The notes below the pieces were generated by a model, which was given only the letters and a program-made list of their open reading frames with translations, was not told where the DNA came from and did not search any database. Shown in pieces: positions 1-12,208 of a stretch of DNA of 64,000 bases (position 1 is its first letter; each line of letters opens with the position of its first letter). The stretch comes from Enoplosus armatus (taxonomy: Eukaryota; Chordata; Actinopteri; Centrarchiformes; Enoplosidae), in assembly GCF_043641665.1 (NCBI RefSeq), contig NC_092183.1:26985722-27049721 (forward strand), written 5' to 3'. The position numbers were made by a program, and so were the translations under genes.

Positions 1-1076
1 GCCGATCTGTCGGAGGGCCTGCTGGCCGGCCTTCTGCACCTTTACATGGGAGTCAGTCAGCACCTCAGTCAGCTTGGGCACGATGCTGGGCAGGCAGGAG
101 GACAACTGCTTGGGTGCACAGAAAGCCATGGCACCCAGCAACTCCACTGAGCCTGGAGGAAGGGGGGTGGGGTTCACAAGAAGCTACTGTTTGAACAGCT
201 CATTTGATTGTGACTGTCACTGTGTTGATATGTGATTATAAAAAACTTTACTGATCATTACTCAGTTACACACAACTATTATCACATCTCTAGACAATAA
301 TGATGTACCAGAAAACTATTCCCCATGGCATTAAAATGTCAACGTGCTACAAGACATCAGTGTATATGTATATAGTACCGGCAATGTGGAGTAGCATGTA
401 TGCTGGGACATCGTTTCCCTCCTCTTTGTAGCATTATACCCCCAATATGTCAAAAAACCATGAGGTGACCAAAATGATGACAATCCTCTCGCGACATTCC
501 AATAATTCCTAGGAACCCTGTGCATGTGGGGGCTCCTCACCTGCTTTAGTTCTCCAGGACTCCTCCTCCAGGGCCACCAGCAGGGAGGGAAGGACCAGCT
601 TCACCCCGTGGGCGCTCAGGTTCCTCATCACAGCCTTGGCACAGTCATCTGCAGCCTGGTGGAAGAGAAGGCAGGGGGTAAAAAGTGTAGACAGGGATCC
701 TACACATTTTTACACACGAATTCTATGCTGATCGAGGACGGGAACACTGGATGATGCAGCAAGAAAGACCTCTTGTATTTTTGACATTTAACATTTTGAT
801 AATACATTTAAGACAGTAAGACAATAAATACACCTTGTGAGACTTATGTGAGCAGGAAGTGAGATATCAGTGCAGAAGAGACAGTGGTCTCTGGGATATG
901 ATCGGCCCGCTCACCTCTCTGACATACTGGTTCCCGTCTCCAAAGCAGAGCAAGAGGTGTGGCAGCACATGGACCACATACGGCTCAAACAGCTTCCCCA
1001 ACATGTTACACAGCATCTCAAAGGCAAACAGCGCTCCTGGATAGAGACAAACAGCTGGTCAGTGGTTTCTTATTTT

Positions 1077-1118
<42 letters not shown>

Positions 1119-2863
1119 AACGTTGCTAAACTTCACTGACCTTCCCTCCGTCTGAAGTTCTTCTTGTCCTGGATGGCGTCGGTCAGCGTGGTCATGATGT
1201 CCTGCTGTTTGAGCGCCAGGATCCCGAGACCTTTGACCAAGCCAGCCAGTCCGTACGCTGCTCCCTTCCTCTCTGCGTACTTGTCGCTCTCCAGCAGCAG
1301 CTGCAGCAGGTTCCTTACAATCCCTGCAGCGTCCTCCTTGATGGCAGGGACTAGAGGAGGTAAACAGCTGGCCACAGACTCTTGGACCTGATGAGGGATG
1401 ACAAACCACATGAGATGCTGTCCAAAAGAAAGGGCTGAATGAAGAGTAATGGGAGTGTTAGCAAAGTGGGATCTGTCTAAAAAAAATGACAATAATTCAA
1501 ACTCTTGGATGCTGAACACTCTGAGGGTGAGAAGCAGGATGAGTTGCTTACCTGCTGTGAAGGTGTAGAGAGTGCAGTGATGAGCTTGGCCACGATGGGT
1601 TTGACCTTGGGGTCATTTTTGTCCAGATGTTTGGCCAAGGAGCCCATGAGAATAACCACACTCTGACGGACAGAGTCGTAACTGGCGTCCTGGGGAGCGT
1701 TCTTTAGAAACTCCTCAAACACTGGCAGCAGGGAGCTCACGTTGTCCTGTTACATGAGGCAGGCACATAAGGTACAGTGCCAGACATATAATACGTGGTG
1801 CATACATGAAAGCATGTGTGTGTTTAGGCTGGGAAATGTACAGTAGTTGGCTGTAAAAAGAAGCGTGCAGTACCTTTCCGTGTGTGTTGAGCGCAGAGAG
1901 GGCAGCGTCCAGCATGCAGCGTCGCACCTCGGTGTGGCGGTCGTTCAGAGCATCAGGAACAAAGAAGAGGAAGAGAGGGGTGACCTGAGATTCGTCCAGG
2001 TACTGGGACAGCTTGTTCAGAGCCAGAGCAATGCCGCACCTGACAAAGACGTGTGTGCGACAAAAGCTCAGTGCACAAGAAGGAACATTTAAAATGGTAT
2101 GGTTTCTGTTTACTCTCTGTTATAAAGGGATTAGCTTTTATGGTCATATCTGAGATATAACAGCTAAAGCGAGACATTAATAAGCCTGGACTGGGGGTTT
2201 GGGTATAATCAGTCACAGCATGACAGATATAGTGGATAAAAGGCTGGCTCTCTGACAAGCACCTTCCAGCCCTTTCCTCATCAACATTAGTATTTTTTTA
2301 TCTCTCCCTGTTGGAACTAATCCAAATGTTTCTGGCTTGATTGATGTAGGCTAATGCAGATTAGTACTGGGGTTAATTGAGCATTCATGAGCTTTGGGTC
2401 CCGAGGACCCACTGATTTTCCCAAGATAAGTGCATTAAAAAACCCTGGTATAGCTCATCTTTGCAAACAAACATCAGGATTTACCTGGCCTCCCATTGGT
2501 CAGGTGGAGATTCAGAGATGACTCTGCCCAGGGCATCCAGCACAGGAGGTGGTCTCTTCAAAAATAAAAAATACAAAAGTATCATCGTTTGTTTCTGAGC
2601 TCAAATTCACCCACAAGCAGTGGCCAGAGCAATAAGAGTAATAATGTGGTCTGGCCATGGCGCAGGGTCTCACATAGAGTTTCTGGTGGTAGAGCTCAGT
2701 GAGCTGGCCGAGCACTGTGGCAGACTGGTCTCTGTACTGGGATACGGCACTCGACAGAGCTTCGGCTGCGGCAGATCGGACGGCCTCCTCGTGGTGGGTG
2801 ACGTCTCCTATTAGCAGGGAGCAGAGCTCGGGGACCAACTCCAGGTCCAGAGACTCCCAGAGT
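1..2863 (-). CDS. gcn1: GCN1 exons 29-36 (about residues 1144-1563, truncated by the window edge)
   Basis: Coding exons: 2863-2674, 2555-2485, 2039-1874, 1746-1552, 1387-1141, 1036-915, 655-541, 152-1. This is the start of the segment that resembles the HEAT region of fungal elongation factor 3 and is the best conserved part here: [40 protein letters not shown] (| marks the exon junction), [20 protein letters not shown] and [16 protein letters not shown]. The last exon is cut at position 1 on a codon boundary (GGC, Gly). A 104-nt intron between exons 33 and 34 carries a long homopolymer run. Confidence 0.94.
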
Positions 2864-5800
2864 CTGAGCAGGAAAGACAAGCCAATAAATCAGTTTAACT
2901 GTTTAATTCTTTTTGAAGGATGAAAAGTCTTTTAAATGACACTTAAAGCAGCACGGTTCAATAATCGTATGGAAGTATGGTGAAGAGAGAAAGGGGGGAC
3001 ATGAATGTGATTTGGAGAACAAGGACAAGACTGCTGTTGGAAAAGATGAAGAGGACACTCATGTAGGGACCGATGAGATTTAGGAAAGAACGAGCACTCA
3101 GTTAGTAGAAGAAAGGAGTATGGCACCCCATAATACATACTTTTCAGCCAAAGCCCGGCCCTCCTCCTCAACATCAAACCTGGCAACCCAAAGCCTGCGC
3201 AGCAAACTCAGCCCGCTGGCCTCTGTGCTGTCTGTGGGCAGGGCAAACTCCATCTCCACCAATCCCTGAGCACAGAGAGACCGGGTGTTAATAGCATGTC
3301 TACTAGGAATACACATAAGCTTTGCCACTAAACTTGTTCTAGAAACTGTTCTCCTTTTTTTGTGTAACAAACGTTTGGTTTTCAGCTCATAAAAACTTAA
3401 TTTGTGGAGAAAACAGCTGAAAACCATCACGTGGTGACATTCCCGGTCTGTGATTCACCTGTTTACTCCACTATGGCATAGGCCATCTTCAACCAATATC
3501 AAAATGAACGGATCCAAAGCTCACCCTGAGGGAAGCATCTCGCACAGAGAAGCAGGGCGAAAGCAGGGCGTCGAGCAGGACGTCTATCTCTTGCTGCTCT
3601 GCCACAGTGCAGCCGTCCCCTCCTCCAGCACTGGCGCACAGCGCTGTCAGGCACTGAGCCGCCAACACCTGAAACACAGAAAAAGGAAGAATCAGGCAAA
3701 AACAGATAAAGAGCTTACAGAAGCTAATACAGTCGATGAGTCACACACAGTGAATACAAACAACGAGAAAAACGCAGCACTAGAAAATGAATGCTTTGTT
3801 ACTAAGAAATATAGCCAGGATGGAATCTGGAAAAGAAAATCAGGCCAACAACAACAAAAAGTAGATGTGTGAATTTTAAATGAATTAAAACTCTGCCTGT
3901 AAAATCCATTGTTTACCTGGAGTCTTGGGGTGGATGTGGAGATAATTCTTGTCAGCAGCAGCAGCATGTTGACACGTGGAAGCAGTTCTGGGCCGTTCTG
4001 AGACAAGAAAACAAATTGAAATTAAATGACAGTCACAAAAAGCTTTCTCAATTTTGCTATGCCATTTATTTTTACAGACCAATGGCTCTGCTGACTAGCT
4101 ATGAACAAGGTGCGAGAACACAGCTATGTCGATGTAGGGGACTGAATACATGCTGAGACACATGGGGTGTCTGCACTGATGGCTTTTTATTTTTTTCCCC
4201 ACATAATCTTCCAACAGTCTTCCTGCGCAGCTCACAGACAAAAGAACATGCAATGGAGGTGTTTGTCTCTACCTCATCTATAACAATGTCATCACTGTCT
4301 GTGTCGGCCCGAAGCTGGGAGTGTTCGGTGACGACTTGCAAGGCTCTGATCATCAAGTTCTCCGCCTCCTCGGTGCTGCCTGAAGACTCCTTGAGCATGG
4401 CGTTGAGGAGAGGGAAGCAGAAGGAGAAAGCGGGAGCAGACAGCGGAGCCACGTCTGAGAAAAAGAAATAAATAAATAAAAAGAGAGCAGTCGGTATACC
4501 AGCACTGAGTTGCGTTTCTTATTTTAGAGTCGCTTGCTACAACTCTGACTTGCTACTGGGATTACATTTGAATGAAAAAGGGTTTGATACATGTGATGTG
4601 CATTAGATAACACTTACATTCTACATTCCTTAAAATAAATAGGAAAACAGGACAATAGTTCGATTTTCAACAGAAACTGAGTTGCTGTAGTGGTTTCAAA
4701 CAACATATAACACATAAACCTGTTTGTAACTGTAACTTCCACTAGTGTCCATGACTGTGCTCACCACCAGTCTTGGCCTCTCTCTGCGGGACAGTGTGGT
4801 TGTGCAGCAGCAGTATGGTGCGGTGGGCTGCTGTGTCCAGGTCTTCCTGTTCCCAGGCCTCGTCCAGAGCACACTCTGGCTTCAGCAACCGTAAAGTCAC
4901 ATGTCCCACAAGCACGGCTGGAGGGTAAAAGACAGACATTGACTTGAGATGCTGAGGATGTGTCTATCAATACAATACAATACAATACTAAGACAAGCCA
5001 TGTACCCAGAGAGTGAAGGTGTTTGGGCATGAGGCACACTCCGATGTCCAAGAAGACCTGCTGGATACGTGGAGCAGCCAGAGGGGATTGTAGCAGTGGC
5101 ATTAGGACCTGGAGGGCAGCAGGGAGCTCCCTGGTGATCTGAGGTGGTCTCTCTATCAGAGCGGCATCCAGCAGACCCACCAGGCTCTGCAGCTCCACGT
5201 CCAGCTGGTGACAGGGAGAAGGAACCCACAGCTCAATAAGGAGAAATGAAGAATCTCAGTTTTAAAGATTTCATTTGGGTGACTTGGTTCCATACCCCTT
5301 GAAGTCTCTTGCGAATAGCAGCCTCCTTCTCCAGCTGGATTTGCATCATCTCCTTCTGTTTGCTGGTTAGCTGCAATTCCTCTTTGATGCCTTTTTTCTT
5401 CTTAAGCTCCTGCAAGATCAAAGAGAAATCAAAATGTGTCCCAGATGTTAACACCACCAAAAGAAAACACACAGAAGGTGGTAAGAGCACTTTACCTCCT
5501 GTAACTCCAGTTCAATGATCTGCTCCTTGTAGGAGTAGGCCTTGTTCTCTCTCTTCATGTTGCCTTTCTTGGTGCTTTCCTTCTGGGCGCTGCAGCAAGC
5601 GTAGAGCCGGAAGACAAATGTACATAAATGCCAAATAGACAACAGAAAGTTCTGGCTATTGCTGTCGAGTTCACCGTTAAGTCCACAGTGGTAGCAGAGG
5701 CTTCACACTACCTCTGGACGATGCTGTTATCATACAGTTGTCCCTCTGGTGTCTGCATGATGGCGTACTCCTCCCTGGTGACGTGGAGTAAAGCGGGTTG

Positions 5801-8800
5801 GGAAAGCCCCTCGGTGATGTGACTGATTACCCGCGGTAGCAGCTTGTTGGGGGAGAGGCAGGAGAGGGCGCCGACTGCATTTTTCATCGCCTGAGGAGAA
5901 AAACGTGACCACTAAGCATCCTGGTAGCATGTAGAATACATCTGCAAGAGTCAAACACCAAGGTCCCTCTTCAATCAGTCTTGGGTTCTTCACAGGAGTC
6001 AGTTAAGTACACTTTAGTGTTCTTGTGTGTATAAATCTCATGTAAATGCCAAATAAAGAGGTGTGTCTTATTTTCTGACCTGGTTGCCAGCGTTGACCTC
6101 CAGTAGATGTGGCAAAATAGCCTCCAAATTCTTTTCTATAAATTCTTCTGCTTTTATGTTCATGGAGGAGAGCAGAATAGGCCAGAGTCCACAGCGAGCT
6201 CCGACTGAAAGAGATATACATGGAGGGGACGAGATATATAAATACAGATCACATATGGGACAGAGGACCAATACACTAGCCCAACAAACCCATGTGTTAT
6301 TAAGCTGCAAATCCTGGCACATGGAGAGCAACTCATAACCCTCATACCTATAGATGGATGATGAGCGACTATGAGGATCTCCATGGCCAGATTCTCTGCT
6401 TCGGTGGGGTCGCCCCATTGGCTGGCAGAGGAACAGACCACACACAGCGCGTCCAGCAGGACACGAGGGGGAGTGTAGCTGCGACCCAGCTCAGTCGGCT
6501 CTCCGGACTCGGATACCAGGACGTCATGGGGCAGAACCTGAAAGTGTACAGCACACAGTCAATAACAACCAGGCTGAGAAAACATAAACACATGTTTTAA
6601 CGATCAAGCTGTAGCGGTTGACCGATTCAATAATCCACAACCAACTTTTAGAGGTGTAGCTCTATGTTTGTCAACGGTGAATACTCAGTCTGTACTTTGT
6701 GTTTGTTGATGACCACGCAGAGTTCTGCTAGAAGGCCATGAGCAAGACTGGATCCACCCAGAGAGGAGAGCAGCTTCCTGATTGTCTGCTGTGCCCGTTT
6801 CCTCACGCGCCAGGTCCGAGACAGCAGAACTGCAACTGTGGCATGATGATACATCCTGCAGAACATTCACATGGAGGTACAATTAACTAGTGACTAAAGT
6901 AAATGACAGATTAGAACAGATTGAATACATGAGCTGTCTCTTTGGACTCTTATAATCACTTCAGGCCAGGGATCATTTGGCCCTGATCTCCCCCTGGTAT
7001 ATATACTTTTTAATCCTCCAGGTGTACACAGTATGCAGGAAAATATGTGAACAGTGCCTCTCATGTCACAGCTGCTGGTGTATGCATTGTTTAAACTTGA
7101 GTATGTAAGCGCTCAAAGACATTTTCAAGGCCAACAGTTCTCTACATGTTGACAGAGGGACGGACTCACTGTGATTTGCTGGTGCTCAGCCTGTGAGCAT
7201 GGTCCAGGAAGAGCCTTTCACAGAGCAGCAGCACTGTGAGCAGAGCTAAAGGCAGAGTGAAAAAGACACAAATGAGCCATCATTGCATGCTTTAATATTT
7301 CAAAACCGTCATAAGCCTTTAAGTTAGTAAGACAAGTTGCCTTACTTTCCTCGTTGGCCTGGGAGAGAAACTTCTCTGTGGTGAAGAGTGGCTTCTTCTC
7401 GTCTAAGATCAGGTTCCAAAAGCTGGAGAACTTAGCCTCTGCAGAGACAAAACGATACAAAATATTTTTCACCTCCCATCCTTGCTAAGCTGAGAAGTTT
7501 TTCAGCAGTCAAGTGAGAAAACGTAGTGATGCCAGCCTCACCTGTCTGTGTCTCCAGCAGCGCCAGTCGACTCAAAAGAACAGAAGCTGCTACACCTTCT
7601 GCGAGCAGAGCATGCTGGGAGTTTTGCGCAACAGCCTTCTCCACTGTTTGGAGGAGCAAGGGCATGAGGTCTGAGGCTTGGGCCAGAGTGTCACCTAAAA
7701 ACCAGGGAAATGGTGAAAGCACAAGAGTGAGGACTGAGTTCAATTTAAGGATCCACGTATTAGACACTTAGCATCGCGTCCCCCTGCGTGATGACTGACC
7801 TCTGAAGGCCCCCAGCATGGCCTGAAGGTAGGCGTGTCGAACCAGGGAGGTGGACGTCTTGAGGGTGAAAGCTTTCTTCAACCAATCCAGCAGAGCGGTG
7901 GGAACTTCCACTGTGAGACGACTGCTCCACTGGGAGAGCACAGACACTGCGTGCACCAAGGTACCCTCGTGAACTAAATAAAACAAAGACAAGTTAGGAA
8001 CATTACACTTTGACCTCTTGAAGAATTTCTTATACATATGACTTCTAAAGATAATTTGTTAGAAGTTAATATGTCAGTCAGCATTCTAGCAGCAAGGAGA
8101 GGCAGAAAAGACGACACCTTCTTGTTGTAAATAAGGGATGAACATCACAGTGACTGCAGAGCTGAGCGTCTGGCTGGAGGTTCCTGACACGGCATGATGG
8201 CTGCAGCTGGCAATCCCTAGGACAAAAACTCTCAGTTTGAAAAAATGTCTGCTTGCAATTCTATCTTATTGGTAGCTAATAATTGTCCGTACGGTCTCTT
8301 ACCTGCCAACACACTCATCTTTTGGGCAACAACTGTGAGCTTTCCCTCAGACCCTGCAACCACGAGAATTATGATTCAGGTGAGTATAAACAGACACGAC
8401 TAAGACAATATTTCAGGGCTATAGGTAATTAATTAGCTCACCTCCGAGGATCTTGAAGAGGTGTGTGACGATGTCCTGAACAGCAGAGGGGTCACTGCAC
8501 TGCTGGGCCAGGTTCTGCATGGCCTGGACCGCCTCCTCCATCAGCTGGGCATTATTAGCTTTTAGCTGGCCTGAAACACACACCATACCAGTAATTAAAT
8601 ACACTTAATTATACTAAATGGTGCACATAGTTTTACCAAATCATACCCTCATGACAGCTGCATGCATGCTTTAAAAACATGTTCCAGAAGATGCAGACAA
8701 AGCTAAATAAATTGAGCATTAAGGCCTTACTTGCGATGGCCTTTCCAACATCCATGGCATACTGACTGAGGTCCAGAGTTACAGCGGAGACCAGGCAGGA

Positions 8801-11800
8801 AACGGCTGGAAAGAGACCAGACGATGTTTTAATCCACTGTATGAGAGCTGCCTGAGCATCAAGCAGGCGAGTATTTAACACCATCAACAGAAACTGAAAG
8901 CATCTCACTCTGCATGGCGTTCTCTGGACTCCGGAGCATCGTCTTCTGCAGTGTAGGCAGAAGCAGCTCCTTGAACTCAGAGTGGGACACATGACGCAGT
9001 AAGGAGCCACTTTTGTCCAAAATGTGCAGTTGTGGTTTCGTCTTGCTCATGAGGACTGATTTTATGTACAGGTCCAACAGGGCACTCTGAAAATCAGTAT
9101 ACACAAGGTTACACGTTGTAGCCCCAGACTATATGTATCTGAGCGAGTATCACAGCACGATTGGTTAACGATGCGAGAGCTAAAGAACCAATGAACAAAA
9201 CTCACCTTATGCTTCTCTATCGTAGCTTTGTCTTTCTGAGCAGTGCAGAAGTCTAAACACACTCCCAGCATGGCCAGAGTAGTGGGGCTCTGGTCCAGAC
9301 TCAACAGTGTGCTGATGTACTGATCAACCAGTCCAGGGTTCTGTTAAAGACCACAACAAAATGTCAGACCTATCCAGCATTCCTGTGTGCACTGCAGCTG
9401 CTCTCAGCTCACAGATGAGGATCCATCACCGTTTGTGGATTTTACAGGTCCACAACAGCAACGGTAAACCCTCATCCGGACAGGATTAATATTACAGGGG
9501 GAGGTGGGTAATAAAACATTTCCCCTCCTCTCTCATAATAAAAGTCTGTGGTAAATTACAGGAGCTGGTTCTGGAATAGACAATGATGTGCTACGAGCAA
9601 ACCATGTGACCTTCATCAGGCTTAGTATTCTTTTATTAGTAGAATTATATTAAACTTTAACACAGACAATTTAAAGGGGTGAACAATCTAAGACATGCTC
9701 TTCAGATGGGATGAAAGTCAGTAACCAGCGCAGCTGATTTAGTCAAGATCCTCCCTAGCCTGGTTGCAGACCTCTGCATCACCAAATCATCGTCTCTGAT
9801 TTGTATAGTGATTTAAATTAAGTGAATGACTGAAGTGAAACAAAATGGCAGTTGATCTTCAGGTTATATCCTCCCCTCCGACCAGATCAACATGTGTCTT
9901 TTACTGCCTGTGTGCTCCATGCAGTGTCCTGTACTCACTTCCAACAGGTGACTGAAATTCTTAAGGCTTGATTTCTGAGCCGTGGTCTTGGCTCCACCCA
10001 CCACCTCAGCCACAAGAAGGCTCTGAACCTCCACCTAAAAGAGAGGACAACAGACCACAAGGTGATACCAACATCGAAAAATAAAACATGGACCCTGGTC
10101 AAGAGTGTGCCACTTCTGCAGGTAAACAAGACGGCAAAAATGTAAAACGACAGACACTCTTCTACTGACCATTTTCTTCCAGATGTGTCCTTCTCTTTTC
10201 TCTGGGGCAGAAAACACACTGGAGACTAAAATGCAGGTCCAAGACAAGCCAATGAAGGCGGCAGAGCCTGCGCTTTTACTGCAAATATAATAAGGCATGC
10301 ATAAGAGAGGGGAGAGGACAACCGGGATAAAATACAATCAAAGACAGGTTCCTAGGTTCCTATTTAATCGGTTATTTGTTTTTAATTTTTCTTTATTTCC
10401 CTTTTCTATCCAACTATAAATATATATTCTGCTGTTTTAATTAGTTAATCCTGTTTATTTCATAAAACACTTTAATGTCAAATATTGTGTATCTTCTAAC
10501 TGCACTCACATGCTTATAATGATACACTACACTATATAATTATTGCTCACCCTGCCTGTCAAACACGGGGTGAAAAATGAAAGCTGTCGAATGCTGACAA
10601 TGCTATGATGATGTAAATGTAGAAACGTATTAAACGGTACAACTACAGACTTTATAGATTAAAAAAAAAAAAAGTTCATTACCTGGGCTCTCCATGTTTG
10701 CTGATGACTCCACTGTTCAGCAGGCAGTGGAGGAGGCTGGTCACCAGGACGTCCGGCTGACTGTCAGCCAGCTGGGCAATGACAGACAGGAGCTCTCTGC
10801 GTGATGCAGCATCCCTGAGAAGCACACACATCCATGTAAGCATTTCTATTATTTTTATCCACCCTGTTTATATCACTGAGATTGAAGGTAGACTAAATAA
10901 CAGGAACCTCTCTCTGTATAATGCCACACAATTCAACAGTGCCACAAACTACATCCTCCAAAATGACCACACAGTTAACTCAACACCTCTCAAAAAAATG
11001 ATGAATTCATTTATTGCAGGACTGCAGTCGTTTTAGCTAGCTGTGGCTAACAGCGTGTGTTAACGGTAACACAAAATCCTGTTTTGCATGTATTCCGTTG
11101 GGTTAAGTGTGGTTTTCTTGTGGCTGAGAATCATTACATACACCTACCGATATCTGTGTGGAGTGAGGCAGAAGAGCTTGCATAGTCCTTTGACGGCAGG
11201 CTCTGGTAACTCTGTGAGAGATATTTTAAAGAAGCATTAGTGCTGATGATAGCAACTCGTGTAAACATTGTGTAGAAAAATGAGTAACACGAAATCCCTC
11301 ACCTTTGCCCTTTAGACACTTTTTCAGCTCTCCGAATATCTCCTTGCGCTCTTTCACACTGGCTGTAGTCACATTCACAGCAAATTTCTTCAGTGTGTCT
11401 GAAACCTGGAGTAAGAGTCACATTTAGCACAAGGACTGGTCTAGAGAAGTGAAGTAAATGGCAGCGGTGACTTTCGGTCGTCTCAGCTCTAGTTATATGT
11501 TTGTAAATTCATGTTTGAGACCTTGATGTTAAGATCAGGCCTGTAATCCTACAAGGACTTGTTTAATCCACTAAGGTTTACATATAGATGTTGTTCTGGG
11601 TGGGAATAAGATTTCTTCAGAGAAAGGAGGAAAATGTGTCTTTCATGCACTCACAACATGTCAGCCACGGTAACTAATTACAATGGACTACTTACGGAGG
11701 GCGTGGCTTAACTCATCATCACATTAGATGCTCGTCTGTCTAACTGAAGAGAATTCAGTCCGCTTGAAGTTAATGACAGTAAGTTTAAACCCCTGACGAG

Positions 11801-12146
11801 TTGGTTAACAAAACGGTATTGTTCAAATGAAGCCTCAGCCCCCCCCCCACCGTGGACAGAAGCCAGTCCTCTGTCAGCACAGGGTGGTCGTCGTTAGCTG
11901 CAGCAGCAGCAGCTCAGTCTGATGAAGCCACACTGAGGGCTACGTAGCACTGAGCTAACAGCCTGCTCGCGACCTGTTGTTGAATTTTGCCTGAGTTTGT
12001 CGTTGAATGCCAAAACACACCGATAAGTTTACCAAGCGGCACTCAGGAGACCACGAATTTGGTTTCTAACGCACTTGAATACCTTTCTGAAAGCGGATAG
12101 TCTACTATTAAAAGCCAGCCACACAAACCTGCGTGTCCGCTGCCAT
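1..12146 (-). CDS. gcn1: GCN1 activator of eIF2-alpha kinase GCN2, 5' part (36 coding exons, partial)
   Basis: GCN1 is a giant HEAT-repeat protein that binds stalled or collided ribosomes with GCN20/ABCF3 partners and activates the kinase GCN2, which phosphorylates eIF2-alpha. The start is ATG at 12146-12144, giving MAADTQ then [20 protein letters not shown], as in vertebrate GCN1. Thirty-six exons with GT-AG borders sum to 4689 nt, exactly 1563 codons, with phase closing at every junction. The reading is close to human GCN1 throughout, for example [20 protein letters not shown] and [20 protein letters not shown]. The full protein is about 2670 residues, so roughly the last 1100, including the GCN2-binding RWD-binding domain, lie left of position 1. 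No frameshift or premature stop was seen in the exons. Identity is very secure; individual exon edges rest on splice signals and homology. Confidence 0.97.
1081..1120. repeat. C28/A11 homopolymer pair inside a GCN1 intron
   Basis: Twenty-eight C (1081-1108), one G, then eleven A (1110-1120) on the plus strand. In the GCN1 transcript this reads U11, C, G28. It makes up over a third of the 104-nt intron 1037-1140. Confidence 0.9.
3141..6204 (-). CDS. gcn1: GCN1 exons 19-28 (residues 679-1144), with charged helical segment
   Basis: Coding exons: 6204-6080, 5890-5712, 5589-5496, 5409-5296, 5204-5006, 4917-4765, 4454-4273, 3997-3917, 3668-3525, 3265-3141. Exons 21-22 (about residues 780-849) encode a strongly charged, probably coiled segment ([20 protein letters not shown], then lysine-rich [20 protein letters not shown]), conserved in vertebrate GCN1. 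Exon 25 ends in an acidic insert ([13 protein letters not shown]) where human has a proline/glycine-containing linker. Exon 26 gives [19 protein letters not shown]. The remaining exons resume helical repeats. Confidence 0.93.
6348..8805 (-). CDS. gcn1: GCN1 exons 9-18 (residues 279-678)
   Basis: Coding exons: 8805-8731, 8570-8442, 8353-8303, 8216-8118, 7973-7800, 7694-7542, 7438-7346, 7245-7170, 6855-6696, 6537-6348. Landmarks are [17 protein letters not shown] (exon 9), [16 protein letters not shown] (exon 11), [20 protein letters not shown] (exons 12-13), [20 protein letters not shown] (exon 13) and [20 protein letters not shown] (exon 17). The 76-nt exon 16 ([17 protein letters not shown]) shifts phase and is needed to keep frame between exons 15 and 17. 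All acceptors end in AG with preceding pyrimidines. Confidence 0.93.
8909..12146 (-). CDS. gcn1: GCN1 exons 1-8 (residues 1-278)
   Basis: Coding exons in transcript order: 12146-12129, 11405-11303, 11211-11148, 10814-10683, 10278-10170, 10034-9939, 9340-9206, 9086-8909. They encode the N-terminal helical repeats. Landmarks are [15 protein letters not shown] (exon 3), [20 protein letters not shown] (exon 4), [20 protein letters not shown] (exon 5) and [20 protein letters not shown] (exon 8), each with a clear human counterpart. Exon 1 carries only six codons. The donors are canonical GT. This region is more divergent from human than the middle of the protein, which is usual for the N-terminus of the family. 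Confidence 0.93.
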
Positions 12147-12176
12147 CTTGCCGGTCTTGATGCAGGAAGGACTTGT

Positions 12177-12208
12177 TGATGTCACTTCCGGGTCACTACT
12201 GCTACGTA
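12177..12208 (-). promoter_or_regulatory. GCN1 proximal promoter: ETS site, CRE-like box and TACGTA
   Basis: About 30-60 bases upstream of the GCN1 start codon the minus strand reads CCGGAAGTGACATCA: an ETS/GABP core (12185-12191) abutting TGACATCA (12177-12184), one base from a consensus CRE. A TACGTA palindrome follows at 12203-12208. No TATA box was seen. This is typical of a housekeeping promoter, and the start codon sits in exon 1 close by. The motifs are seen directly; their function is inferred. Confidence 0.55.

Noticed and set aside
1077..1409. Frame with a glycine run and frame with a proline run
   Set aside because: Produced by the C28 tract and by GCN1 exon 33 read in wrong frames.
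3450..3872. 140-codon plus-strand open frame
   Set aside because: Antisense to GCN1 exon 27 and its introns; no known protein, and the coding signal is on the other strand.
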